Of a stretch of DNA of 64,000 bases, positions 37,257 to 48,278 are shown in pieces. The stretch is from Cyclospora cayetanensis. Taxonomy: Eukaryota; Apicomplexa; Conoidasida; Eucoccidiorida; Eimeriidae. How positions within the stretch are numbered: position 1 is the stretch's first letter; the number at the start of each line of letters is the position of its first letter. Made by a program: the position numbers and the translations under genes. Below the pieces are notes generated by a model. The model was not told the origin of the DNA and made no database searches. It saw only the letters and a program-made list of their open reading frames with translations. The stretch covers positions 62,001 through 126,000 of the forward strand of contig NW_020312369.1 of NCBI RefSeq assembly GCF_002999335.1, read 5' to 3'.

Positions 37257-40200
37257 CTACGTAAGAGGTGCTCCTGATGCGCCCTTGTAGGGCATGTGCA
37301 TCGTAGGAGACAGCCTCTGAATTAGCCAGGCGGGCAACACCTTCCATTCAAAGAACTGCAGGAGAAAGGCGGCCGCCTCGCTAGTTTGGTGAGGCAGGAA
37401 GAAGATCTTGCTACGCGTCTCGGCGCTCAGGAAGGGCTGCAGGATCACATATGCAGAAGCACGCAGAAGAGGTACACATAAACAGGAACGAGGTGTCTCC
37501 GAATCGCCTGCTAGCTAGCTAGCTATTCGGACACATCCCTCCTCGAACAGCCTGCTTGGTTGGCAGACATGCTTATACATATATATATATATATCCATAT
37601 GAAACACAGCCACGTAGCAAGGCACGTTGTTGGAGGGGTGGGCAGCTAATAAATCGTCTAAGAGTGTGAATGGCTCCCGTGGCGATCTGGCTGGATGCCC
37701 TCGAGAATTGAGGATGGCGAGCAGCACCCAGGTAATCAGTAGCTAGCTAAGAGTATAACGCCTCGCAGCACCCAGGTAATCAGTAGCTAGCTAAGAGTAT
37801 AACGCCTCGCAGCACCCAGGTAATCAGTAGCTAGCTAAGAGTATAACGCCTCGCAGCACCCAGGTAATCAGTAGCTAGCTAAGAGTATAACGCCTCGCTG
37901 CATTAGAGGGATGCGCGGAACGGCATGAGTCGTACCTCGAGGGTTTTCCAGAAAAGAGCAGCATCGACGCCGCAGCTGACGACAATGGCCATGCCTATGA
38001 GGGCGAGATAGACAGACAGACAGCATGAATGAATGCACGCGAAAACGGAAGGAGAGGTTGAGGCAGGGCTGACTGAAGGACGTTGTGGTCTTTTTAAGAG
38101 CAAGTCGTCCAGGTACGGCGAAGGCAGTGGGGAAGGAAAACTGGCAGTCATGCCGAGAGAAAAAGGAGACGACAAGTACAAAAAGGGCGAGCCAAGAGTC
38201 AGGGAGTGGCGGCAATCCGACAGCGCAAATGAAGATCGGCCTGCCCACCTCAAAAGTGTGGTGAAAATGGTGAAGCCCCCACGTGCAAGATGTGTAGGGT
38301 GCATGGAGGGTAGGCAATGCGCCATACATATATATACATATATATATGTATATGTATATATATATATACCGCGTGCGAAGGATGGGAACGCACCTAGATA
38401 TTGCGAATAACATGCTGAAAGCAGCGCAATAAGACTGAGCACTGCTTGGAAAGGCACGGCTTCTAGATGGAGGCCAGCTCCGTCGATGAGGAGGGTCAGT
38501 TGTTCTTCTGCGCTGTTGCGGCTGCCCTGCAGCGCCTCCTCGATGAGATACAGCACACACTGCCGCCAGTCCGTGGGGTAAGCCTCCCCAGGGGGCCCCC
38601 CGGGGGCCCCCTGCGCTGGGCAGATGTTCGCGGCGCGCAGTACAATGCAGGGTCGGGAGAGGCGGTCTTGGCAGTACACATAACCCCAATCTGAGACACA
38701 CAGGGAGGCGCAAGAAGAGAGCACACAGAGGACGGAGGCTGGAGGGAAAGCAGGCAGAGAGAGAGGACAAGGCAGCCCAGCGGAGAGAGCTGAAAGAGAG
38801 CGAGGCGGGATATGTGCATGCGACGTCGTCGTACGCCTTGCCAAGTGAGCGGCCACATGTCGGGAGTCGATTTGCTTGACGAGGCTTTGTGCGCGCCAGC
38901 GCAAGAGACTCAACAAGCGTGCTTCAGCGTCAGCTTCCTGAGCCGCGGTCAGAGGCATGCATGCAGAAATACCAGTGAAGAAGTGAAAGAGGATGGAGCA
39001 GCAGGGGGTACAGGCGCAAACGGGGGGGATAGGCGCAGGTGTGCGAGAAACGATATGATCCGCAAGAAGACGATTCGCTGCGTGTCAGCAGAAGGCTGAA
39101 AGCCTCCAGCAGCAGCCCATAGGTACAGGCACAGACACACAGAGCGATGGCTGTATGCACGTCTAGGAGGAACCGTGAAAGATGCAGCGGCAGCAAAACA
39201 AAAAGCAGCTGGACCTTCCAGTCGGAGAGGAGTAACATTCGCACGATATCCCCTTTGCTGACTCCCAACGTCGCGAACCGTTGCAGCAGCGACTGTGTGA
39301 CCTGCAGCGCCACGCGTAAAACGGCTGCAAAGAAACATGTTCAGTGCATGCACTGCACATGACACCGCCAACAGCAGCAGCAGCACCACAGCAGCAGTCG
39401 TAGTACAATAAGCACCACGGCAGCAGTCGTAGTACAATACGCACCACAGCAGCAGTCGTAGCACAATAAGCACCACGGCAGCAGTCGTAGTACAATAAGC
39501 ACCACAGCAGCAGTCGTAGTACAATAAGCACCACAGCAGCAGTCGTAGTACAATAAGCACCACGGCAGCAGTCGTAGTACAATAAGCACCACGGCAGCAG
39601 CCAGGCCCGCAGGCGCAGAAGAGCAGCACACGCAGCGGCGGCAGAAGGCTTCCTCCGCGAGAGAAGGCAGCAGCAGCTGCAGCAGCAGCAGCTGGAGCAG
39701 CAGCAGCTGGAGCAGCAGCAGCAGTAGTGGCCTCATGTCGAACTTGCCCTCGCCTGACTTTCTGTGAGGCATCCTTCCTCTGCAGCAATAAGTCGTTGCA
39801 GCGAGAGCATCCGTATTTGCTGTTCTCGAAGAGCAACATCGCCACGCACAACACCCTGTAGATCACTGCAGTATGCCCACCCTTGAGGAGTGCACTTGAG
39901 TGTAGGGGCTGTTGCATCTTCCTGTGCAAATGCAGCTGCAGCTCCTTCTGCGTTGGCGTCTGCTGCCGCCGCTGCAGGCGAGGAGAGGCTGTTCGCAGCG
40001 GCAGCAGTGTCATGCCCTGCAATGCGAAATGCATAGCCGCATGCACAGCGGAGCAGCGAGAGTCTCCACCAAGCCGACCAGCTAGCTACCCCGCGCCAGC
40101 CAGCATGCTGCGCTGAAATCCCCTCGCGGCTACCGCTGGCAAGTGCTTTTGCGGTCTGCAAGGCGGGAAGGAGAAACTCGCAGAAGAGAGAGACGTGTCT

Positions 40201-43200
40201 GCTTGCTAGAAAGCCGCTGCATGCACACAAGTGCTGCCAGCGTGGCAGGCTTCCCAGAACATACGTTGAAGGGTCGATTGCTGGATTCTCCCCTGAGCAG
40301 ACAAGACTTTGTTGAGGACGAAGAGATGCCGAACAAAGCTCAGACACACCGAGGCAGCAAGCGCTGTTCGTCGCGAAGCCGCCATCCCTGCCAGCATGAG
40401 CCACGGCAGAAAGCGCTGCCTAGGGGTTTCTGGCTGCCACAGTTCGAATGCGCCTGCTGTCAAGACACAAGCCACGGCAGATGCAGCGAAGCGCTTAGCA
40501 GCATCCGCAGCTTGGGGAGTCTTGCGACTCCCTTCGAAGAAGGGAGTGAGCGCAGCCGCTGCGTCTGCTGCAGCTCGTGCAGCTGCTGCCCTCACAAATT
40601 CCTTGGGGGGGGGAGACGCTACGGTGATAACACATGTGACAATGCAACGACCCGAGGGGTGCGAAACATCCCGAGATATCTGAGTGGACAGCAACAGCGG
40701 GAAGGGGAACACACAGAGATGCAGCCGCTCACATGAAGTAGGAGTTACGCATACAGCAGCATACAGAGCACAGCAGCATGCAGCAACCAGCAGCACACAG
40801 CAGCATATAGCAGCACACAGCAGCATATAGCATACAGCACACAGCAGCATGTAGCAACCAGCAGCACACAGCAGCATATAGCAGCACACAGCAGCACATA
40901 GCATACAGCACACAGCAGCACATAGCATACAGCACACAGCAGCATGTAGCAACCAGCAGCATGCAGAACACAGCAGCATATAGCATACAACACACAGCAG
41001 CATACAGCAGCACCAACAAAGACGACTGACCTGCCAGCCTACTGAGGGTACTGAGGGGCGGAGTGGCTCAAGAAGAGAGCAGCAAGATGCCGCAAGCAGC
41101 TGCGCTGTTTTTGCAATCACCGCTGCTACAACAACTGCTGCTGCTGCTGAACGCTCCAGTAAGGCCGAAAAACAAGAGGGGGATTCTGTCTTTACCCCAC
41201 AACCTTCGACAGGGGCAGCCGCAGCAGGAGCAGTGGCAATGCAGCGCGATGCGTCTAGTCTCCCCGTCAAGCTGCACATGTCAGCGCTGCTCGCAATGAT
41301 ATACACCGTCCCGTCGGCATCTGCAAAATCGCAAACACACATACATACACACACACACACACACTCAGCGTCCTACGACTCTTTGCCAAGGAAGCTAAGA
41401 GAGGCTTCTTCTAAGCGGGGGGTGAGTGCGCAGTTATGTGACCTGCTCCCGCAACTGCGCCGACTGCCGTAGGAGGCGGGGGAAAGGTGCCTTGCTCTAT
41501 GGATGGAATCCTGCTAATGCGGCTCTTAGTATATATATGTATACATATGTATATATATATGTATATATATATGTATATATATATATGTATATATATATGT
41601 ATATATATATATGTATATATATATGTATATATATATATATATATCGCCGCTGCGAGAACTCACCAACAAAGCCAGACCGAATAAGCTGCATCTCGCAGCC
41701 TCGTGCCGCAGGGGAGAGCAGCAGCGCGATTGCGGCAGCAGCGCAGCAGCAAATGAGCAAGACATGCAACGGCAGCAGCAGGGCAGCAAGCAGCAGCAGC
41801 AGCAGCAGCGGCGCAGACAGCACCAGCCAGGTGGGGTAATGAAGGCCTGTGCCAGCGAAGCTTTCTGCATTGAAGCCAGCTCGCGTTGCTGAGGCTCCCT
41901 CTCCTGCGGCAGCACCAAACGCTGTCTTGACAGCTGCAGAATCCGCATGCCACCAGGGCAGCAGCGGCGGGGGTGTCTGTACACGAATAAAGTCCCCTTC
42001 AAGTGTTGGGGTGTCTATGACATCCCTCGTGCTCCAAGTGCCTAGCGTCAGCGGCAGTTGCAGCTGCTGCAGCAGCAGCTGCTGCTGTTTCTGCTCACTG
42101 CTGCACAGAGCGAAGCCACTGGGGCTGTACAGACACTCTGTGCACATCAGCAGACGCGCCACCACTTCCTGCGGAGGCACTCGCACACAACACAGGCAGG
42201 GATGCTGGTGCTCTACTTTAATCTTGAGAGCAGCACTACTAGCAGCGTTAGCATTAGCAGCATAAGCAGCACCAGCAGTAGCAGCACAGAAAAGGGCAGA
42301 TACGCACGCGCTCCACACGCATGCAAAGACACACAGCGAGAGAGACCACAGGCTTGAGTTGCACTCTGGCGTGTGTTTCTACCATAGGGGCATTGATATG
42401 CGTCTGGGAGGCGAAGCGAAGGGGGCCCCTCAAGTCTCGCCAGAGAGAGCCGAGGCTGCTGCAATGCAGCTCTTGCCAGCTCCTAAACACCGCAGCGGCA
42501 AAAACACAGCAGCAAAGGGAGCAAGACTGCGCTCCGGGGGTGTGCATCAAAGCCTCTGAAACGTCCAGCCTACTACTCGGCACACCAAAATCGCACCTGG
42601 AATTGCATTTGAGGTCTTCAAAATCTCGAAAGAGCTGCGAAACAGTGCGTCTCAGCGGTAAGGGAAAGCGCAGCGTGCGCTGCTTAGCACCTCTCCACTG
42701 GTGGGGGTGTACGTACACCTGAAAGGGTGCGCTTCCGGGTTGGAGCCAAGCTTGGGCCCCTTCGTCGGCCACTGCAGCACCTGCAGCTGCGCCTGTAGCG
42801 GCTTCCTCAGGGAGTTGCGTTGCATTGAGCAGACGCAAGAGAGGCAGTGGAGTGTAGGGTAGTGGCACAAGACGTGACGGGAGGGGCAGGGGGGGAGGCT
42901 TTGCGTTGCAGGCAGCAACTGCAGCGCGAATGGCAGCCAGCCTTACAAAGCAACACGCAGCATGAGCGAAAAAGAAAGAGGCTGTGAACGCGCCACGTGG
43001 AGCGTCTCCCCCAACCGGGCAAGGCAGAGGCCTTAAAAAGAAGAGTGAGCGCTGAAGATGCCGAGGCATTAGGAGGAGACATCAACAGGAAAGTAAGAGA
43101 GCGGCAGCGCATACATAGACATAAACACACACACATACATATATATATATATACATGTATTCATACACACAGACATACATAGACATACACAGATACACAT

Positions 43201-44289
43201 ACATACATACACACAGACATACATAGACATACACAGATACACATACATACATACACACAGGCACTCACGCATACACACACACATACATACACACATATAT
43301 ACACACATACACATATATATATATATATACATACACACACACACATACACACATACACACACATACACGCGAAAGAAAGAAAGAAAAAGCGCACAAGCAG
43401 ACTGTGCAGCGCGAAAAAGGCCGCAGACAAGGACGGCGCACGCTACCCACAGATAATGCAAGTGCACGCGGCGGTATCATGAGGAAAATGTGAGGAGATG
43501 CAACTAACAGTCAACAGAAGGAGGTGCTGTGCCACCCGCAGCGGCCCTGTCGGGTGTGTTACAGGCGGAGGTAATAGGTGTTGAGGGCGTACAATGACGC
43601 CTCACCAGACGACAGACGGAGAAAGCGCTGCTATGCAGCAACAAGAACGCACCAGTTTTCTGCTTCCTCTGCATCCTCTAGCCCTACATGCAGCAGCAGC
43701 CAGTCCTTTTCCTCCCCCTCTGCCTCACCCAAGGCCCCACCCTGCTGCTGCCAGCGAATAGAGAAGCTGTACATCTCACTGCCGCTTCGATTCATATTAT
43801 CAGACGGCGAGAAGAGGCCTGTTGCGAGACAGCAGGAGCAGGAGCAGCCACGGCAGTCAGTGTAGGTGCAGCGCAGTGTAGATACGGCGAATGCCTGAGG
43901 AGCGATGACAAGAACAGGCGCCGTAGGGAGGCCACCCACCAACGAGGGAGCAGGAGGGGATAGCAAGTCTGAGCTTCCATCCTCTTCTTGCTACACTGGG
44001 CAGAGGGAGGTTGCTGCAGGTGCACTCGAGCCTCACCCTCCACAACCGCAGACTCTAGAGGAATCGTAGTCTTGGGTTTCAAAGAGTTGCAGCTGCTGAA
44101 GCACTTCAGCATGAAGCCATCCAGAAGCAGCCAACGCTCCAGCCACTGTACGTACACCCGACCTGGGGAGCACAGATACACCGCGCCGCTGCGGCGCAGC
44201 TGACGAGGGCCTCCAATAGTCAGTCGCATGGCGAGGCCCCCCAACGAGCCCCATGGGGCGTTGCCCGCTGCTTCCTCTTGTTGCTGCAT
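37257..44289 (-). CDS. PH domain - hydrophobic hairpin - CRAL-TRIO (Sec14-like) lipid-transfer protein
   Basis: Twelve minus-strand exons join in phase to 992 residues: 43995-44289, 43653-43818, 42597-42941, 41664-42238, 41031-41320, 40265-40679, 39850-40016, 39215-39301, 38835-38937, 38394-38690, 37936-37994 and 37257-37436. Residues ~28-165 form a PH domain: [20 protein letters not shown], then the end strand and helix with [20 protein letters not shown] middle region (~170-400) includes [18 protein letters not shown] and has no family I can name. Residues ~405-445 are strongly hydrophobic, probably a membrane hairpin. The C-terminus (~752-980) is a CRAL-TRIO fold: [73 protein letters not shown] and [11 protein letters not shown]. 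Known Sec14-type domains bind and exchange phospholipids. A membrane-anchored lipid exchanger is the likely role, by inference. The exon 7 donor and exon 8 donor are the weakest junctions. Confidence 0.82.
37721..37900. repeat. 44-bp tandem repeat, four copies
   Basis: Nearly identical 44-base units (containing CACCCAGGTAATCAG and AGCTAGCTAAGAGTATAACG) lie in the intron between the last two CRAL-TRIO exons. Copies are so alike that the expansion must be recent. Confidence 0.97.
38322..38368. repeat. AT-rich (ATATAC)n tract
   Basis: A short ATATAC/TATATA microsatellite in the intron just downstream (minus strand) of the exon ending at 38394. Confidence 0.85.
39380..39602. repeat. 29-bp tandem repeat, about 7-8 copies
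   Basis: The unit reads GGCAGCAGTCGTAGTACAAT plus AAGCACCAC and recurs every 29 bases in the intron between exons 7 and 8 of the PH/CRAL-TRIO gene. On both strands it stays open in several frames and gives repetitive Cys/Leu/Tyr peptides, which are artefacts. Confidence 0.95.
40746..41013. repeat. CAGCACACAGCAGCATATAG satellite-like array
   Basis: A degenerate array built from CAGCACACAGCAGCATATAG and CATGTAGCAACCAGCAG modules. It fills the intron between exons 5 and 6 of the PH/CRAL-TRIO gene. Confidence 0.93.
41530..41644. repeat. ATATATGTAT microsatellite
   Basis: An AT-rich intronic microsatellite starting about 20 bases downstream (minus strand) of the exon ending at 41664. Confidence 0.93.
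43124..43372. repeat. ACATAC/ACACAC microsatellite with internal duplication
   Basis: About 250 bases in the intron between exons 2 and 3 of the PH/CRAL-TRIO gene. A block of roughly 56 bases containing ACATACATAGACATACACAG is present twice. Confidence 0.93.
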
Positions 44290-46508
44290 CTTCCGAGTCG
44301 CGCGAACAGAAGCCTCCAGTGTCACCACAGGTCAGGGGCAATGCAAAGGAAAAAGGCACTTCTCGAGGCACGCTCCGGGGGAACATGGACAAGGGCTTGC
44401 GATAGGCGTCACCCAGACACGCGCGAAGCCCTAGTCTGCCAGAGCACCGGGGCGTGGGAGCTCCAGATTTGGAGTGTCTCTACGGTTGGGAGGCAAGAGG
44501 GCACATGGGACAATGAATGTGTCGCTTTAACACCACTGAGGGATAGAGCGGTCAAAATCAAGGGGAAAAGGCAGATTTCGGGAGCTGAAACGGAGTTTTC
44601 AGCGCAGATCACGGAGCGCGACCGCCTCCGAGCTGTCTGTACACCCAGAATGCATTGTCACCTCCTTTGGAAATCTCAAAAGTTGGCCCCATCACAGGCT
44701 CCAGAGACACGAATACACCGTCAAATGTTAAGCCTTCCACAATGCGGACTGCGAATCTGTGCATGGTGTGGCATCAGAGGCCTCAGTGCACCGAGTGGAT
44801 TCAAAGGTGTCAACACTCCTCTTCTCGACAAAGGCAGCAGGAATCCGCCTTACTGCAAGGCTTTTTTTCCATCCTGCAAACAGTGGCAGACACTGCGTTT
44901 TCTACCTGTTTAACACCGAGAGCCGCTACCCCGACCGGGGGCCCTCCGCTACGTCCTCCGCCACACATGCAAAAGCGGCGAGCTGTGTACCGGATTCGAA
45001 CACCCACAAAAAGAAATCGCATGCAAAATATTGAGTACTATCGTTACGTGTGTGCTCTCTGGGAATTTTGCCATTCTTATAATGTTCCTGTGTATGTGTC
45101 TCTGGTAATACCCCTGTCGGTGCCAGTGTTTGTGCAGGGGAGAGGAAGAATGTGCGCGTTTAAATGCTCACCTCTTGCCTTCTCAAAGCTTAGTGAATGT
45201 GAGGGTACGAATATGTGAGCCTGGATTACGTAGACGTGCGCCGAACCGAGGCTACTGGCGTTGGCAGAGCAGAATATTCGACTCCACCTACATTTCTGAG
45301 ACAGACGCGAAAACCTTTGATTGATACACATTGAGACAGGTGCAAAAGCCTTAAATCATCTTTTGGAGTCTTGACGCGCATGCTTATACTTACTGCTGGA
45401 CCGAACTGCCAAGCAACATACACGCTGAGCTCTCACCAATTTCAGAGCGATGTAAGCCTGAGCAACAATTTTCCTTCATCAGCAAGCTGCCTCCCTTCCA
45501 CGAGCCAGGACTAGCCATATGGATGGAGAAGCATGCCTATGGATGGATCCAAAGTCGCATGGCCCCCTCATCCTTAATCGATTACACGCCCACCCAGTCA
45601 GTGTAACGGGATATGCTGCAGTCTAGCACATTCAACGTTACCAGATATACTTAGCTAACGAGTTTGCGAAAAAAGTCTCTGATTCATTTGCCTTTTGTCT
45701 ACCGCTGAATTGCAGATTTGCATTGGCACACTACGGCAGAGTGTTTGGCATGTGCGCTAGATTCTAGTTGTAGCGGGCTAAGCTGCACTACGGCACTTTC
45801 CACCAAATGGTCATATTTGGATTAAAAGATTAGTAAAAAAGTGGCATTACCGGGAGACTGTTCAAACTTTATAATTTGTCGCAGAATGACGTCAGCGCGA
45901 TACAACAAGACGCGATTTTGTGTGCGTGGGTGCAAGAAGCAACTCGCTGGGAACGCTCGGAGTCATTAGAGGCCGCCGCGCAGCTCTTGCACCGTAACTA
46001 TTCCTCTCTCCTCGTGTCGAGAGCTTTGACCGGCGAGGCAGGGACTCCTCCGAGAAATATTCCTCAGAATCCTCTATGGATATTGTGTTGCGTTGGGAGT
46101 GTCAAGCGTCCCCCCGGTACAGAGAGCTTAGATTGCACAGCGTTACGGCCGTGGTTTTGCTGTGTAACGAGAGCCGCTTTTTTTCTGCCTGTTAGAGCGT
46201 CTTCATAGTGTGCCACTAGTGCGACAGGAGCACAAAAGACTGAGGCTTACTACTCACACAGTAGCCCACACACTACGAGAGGAGGGCATCGATCTGCTGC
46301 TGGAGTGCTGCTACCTGCCTCGTGCTGGAAAGAAACACATAGCCGGGAGAGGCGCTTCATTCTCCTAGTGCCACAAAAGGGTAAGCAGCCTACGCATTCA
46401 CACGACATCTGCCGATACACCCCCTGCTACAGCTCCCTCCTATGGGGGCTTCCCTGCCTCCTCAAAGTCCCATGGATCGTGCCTCTGCACCATCATCCGC
46501 AAAAGCGG
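44290..46508. other. region upstream of the PH/CRAL-TRIO gene, no gene recognised
   Basis: The first part should be the upstream region of the minus-strand gene. From about 45.0 kb the composition is even and repeat-free. A plus-strand frame at 45876-46208 is intact but matches nothing known; its N-terminus echoes a frame near 35.84 kb. Confidence 0.5.
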
Positions 46509-48278
46509 CTACCGCTTCCTTTCGAGTGCAGCGGCAGCAGCCGCATGCGCTGCATTCATCTGCAGCGTCCAACTGCCAGTAGACCCCTGCTGCGAAGAAT
46601 GGTGCTGCAGCTGCTGCTTCAGATGCTGCTGGGCAGCTGCGGCTTCGACAGTAGCAGCCCCTATATCCCCCGCATGCCTGCCTCCGCACGGTGCGTCACT
46701 GTCGACCCCGCATGCGCTGCTGCTTGTACCAGTGTTGCTGCTGCTTGTACCAGTGTTGCTGCTGCTGGTACCAGTGTTGCTGCTGCTGGTACCAGTGTTG
46801 CTGCTGCTGGCACCGTTACTGCAGTGGACAGTGAGTGGAGGGGAATAGCAGACAAACATCACCAGTGGTGTTTCGGCAGAAGCGGCAAAGAGATGGGGAA
46901 TGAGCGGAGGGATACAAAAGACGGATCCTCGGCTCAGTGTCACTTGTTCTTCCCTCTCCCCCTCGACAACTCGCAGGGAGCCACTCCCCCCAACTACGAA
47001 ACCACACAAGCCAGAGTGTAGATGCAAGCGCCAGCCAGGGGCCCCCGCTGCTGCAACAGGGGGCCCCCAAACGGTCTCTATGCCGCAACTAGACTGGCGC
47101 AAGGACAAGAGGGGCGTTGCACTTGAACCTGCCCCCGTCTCCCCTTCCGGCGATAGCAAGGGTGGCAGTGGTGCTCCTGCTGCTACTCCACTCCTCTCTC
47201 CTGTGGGAGATGCGCGTTCGACAGAGCTCGAGTCGTCTCTCCTAGCAGCCGAGGAAGACGCGTCCGACGCATCTGACGCTGCAGCTGCTGCTGCGACTGC
47301 AGTCGGGAAATCAGCAGAGCCGATTGCATTCACCGCAGCAGGCAGCAGACGCTGCACCCATGCATCAGCACCGACGCAGAAGGCGAGCGCCTCCCTTGTA
47401 GTCGCCTGCACATACCGTGTCACAGCTGCCGCAAGAACCGGCTGCTGCTCGCCTGTTGTTGCTGCTGCTGCTGCCCTTTGTGGCTCCGCTGGTGCGCCGC
47501 GGTCGCTGCAAGTGCTGCCTGTGGGGGAGGGAAAAGGTGCTGTTGCTCCTTGAGAGAGGGAAAGCGGTGCAGCGACGCTGCTGCAGGCACTGCTACTGGC
47601 GAAGGCCAGTCTCGTGGATGCCAAGGCACCTACGGGGGCCCCTTCACTCGGGGCCCCCCTCCCTCGAGCGCGCTGACTCGCAGCGCCAGCAGCCGCGCGA
47701 AACGCATTCTGCTGCAGTTGCTGCTGCCACTGCTGCTGCTGCTGCTCTGGCCACAGCGCTGCCTGGGTGAACCGCATGCGTGGTTCCCACTGCGGGAGAG
47801 AGGCGGAACCTGGCACCCCCCCCCCAGAGGCGGCGGCTGCAAATGCAGCAGTTTGCCAGTCTCTGGGGTCGCCTCCAGGGAAAATGGGGCACACTTTTGC
47901 TTCGGGAGGTGGTGTATGGACACCTGAAGCTCCCGAAGAAGCAGGGCCCTCAGCGTCGACGCCGGTTGCCTCATCTGCTGCTTCACCGCCTGCTGACTCT
48001 GACACAGCCTCTACGCGCGTTGCTGCTGCAGACAGCTCAAGAGCAGCCGCCAGTACTCCCGAGGAAGCTCCTGAGTCTTGGGAAGGACGGCTGCCGCCCG
48101 TCTCCCTCGGGGAGAGGGAGGGGGAGGGGGCCTCTAAGGGCCGCCTGCTGCTCGGTTCTTCTGATGCGTCCTCACCGCAAGGAGCAAGAACGCCCTCGGA
48201 ATCCCCTTGCAGCTCTTCGGCAGTTGAATCGGGCGAGCACGGGCTGCTGGAATCCGGGGGGGGGGTTGTGTGCCGCAT
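46509..48278 (-). CDS. cupin-like domain protein with long disordered N-terminus
   Basis: A 589-residue open frame from the ATG at 48278 (MRHTTPPPDSSSPC) to a stop at 46509, without introns. The frame stays open upstream to a GTG at 48317, and an acceptor-like site near 48,320 means a 5' exon is possible. Residues 1-~400 are Ser/Ala/Pro/Gln-rich and disordered. Residues ~415-481 read like one cupin barrel: LHSGLCGFVVGGSGSLRVV, then VTLSRGSVFCIPPLIPHL, then LVMFVCYSPP. The single late His (PPLIPHL) and lack of the full metal triad suggest a non-enzymatic cupin. A SSSNTGT repeat (four to five copies) and a Gln/Ala-rich tail follow. CENP-C proteins also end in a cupin, but the usual CENP-C basic motif was not seen, so I do not name it. 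Confidence 0.6.
   Translation of the reverse strand: MRHTTPPPDSSSPCSPDSTAEELQGDSEGVLAPCGEDASEEPSSRRPLEAPSPSLSPRETGGSRPSQDSGASSGVLAAALELSAAATRVEAVSESAGGEAADEATGVDAEGPASSGASGVHTPPPEAKVCPIFPGGDPRDWQTAAFAAAASGGGVPGSASLPQWEPRMRFTQAALWPEQQQQQWQQQLQQNAFRAAAGAASQRARGRGAPSEGAPVGALASTRLAFASSSACSSVAAPLSLSQGATAPFPSPTGSTCSDRGAPAEPQRAAAAATTGEQQPVLAAAVTRYVQATTREALAFCVGADAWVQRLLPAAVNAIGSADFPTAVAAAAAASDASDASSSAARRDDSSSVERASPTGERSGVAAGAPLPPLLSPEGETGAGSSATPLLSLRQSSCGIETVWGPPVAAAGAPGWRLHLHSGLCGFVVGGSGSLRVVEGEREEQVTLSRGSVFCIPPLIPHLFAASAETPLVMFVCYSPPLTVHCSNGASSSNTGTSSSNTGTSSSNTGTSSSNTGTSSSACGVDSDAPCGGRHAGDIGAATVEAAAAQQHLKQQLQHHSSQQGSTGSWTLQMNAAHAAAAAALERKR
46727..46812. repeat. 21-bp coding repeat (SSSNTGT)
   Basis: About four tandem 21-base units (TGTTGCTGCTGCTGGTACCAG and a CTTGTACC variant) in frame within the cupin-like gene. 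Confidence 0.93.

Noticed and set aside
37721..37900. Possible CRISPR-like array
   Set aside because: The 44-bp units are directly contiguous without variable spacers, in a eukaryotic intron; it is a minisatellite.
38949..40046. Minus-strand 365-codon frame with repeated [13 protein letters not shown]
   Set aside because: Mostly the 29-bp repeat; the phase-consistent exons on either side use a different frame and give CRAL-TRIO homology.
44995..45015. Sequence containing GTTCGAATCC on the minus strand, like a tRNA T-loop
   Set aside because: The flanking bases do not form a T-stem or acceptor stem, so it is not a tRNA gene.
46900..47553. Plus-strand 217-codon frame opposite the cupin-like gene
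   Set aside because: It mirrors the codon structure of the minus-strand ORF (Ser/Ala/Gly-rich), which contains a recognisable cupin and is far longer.
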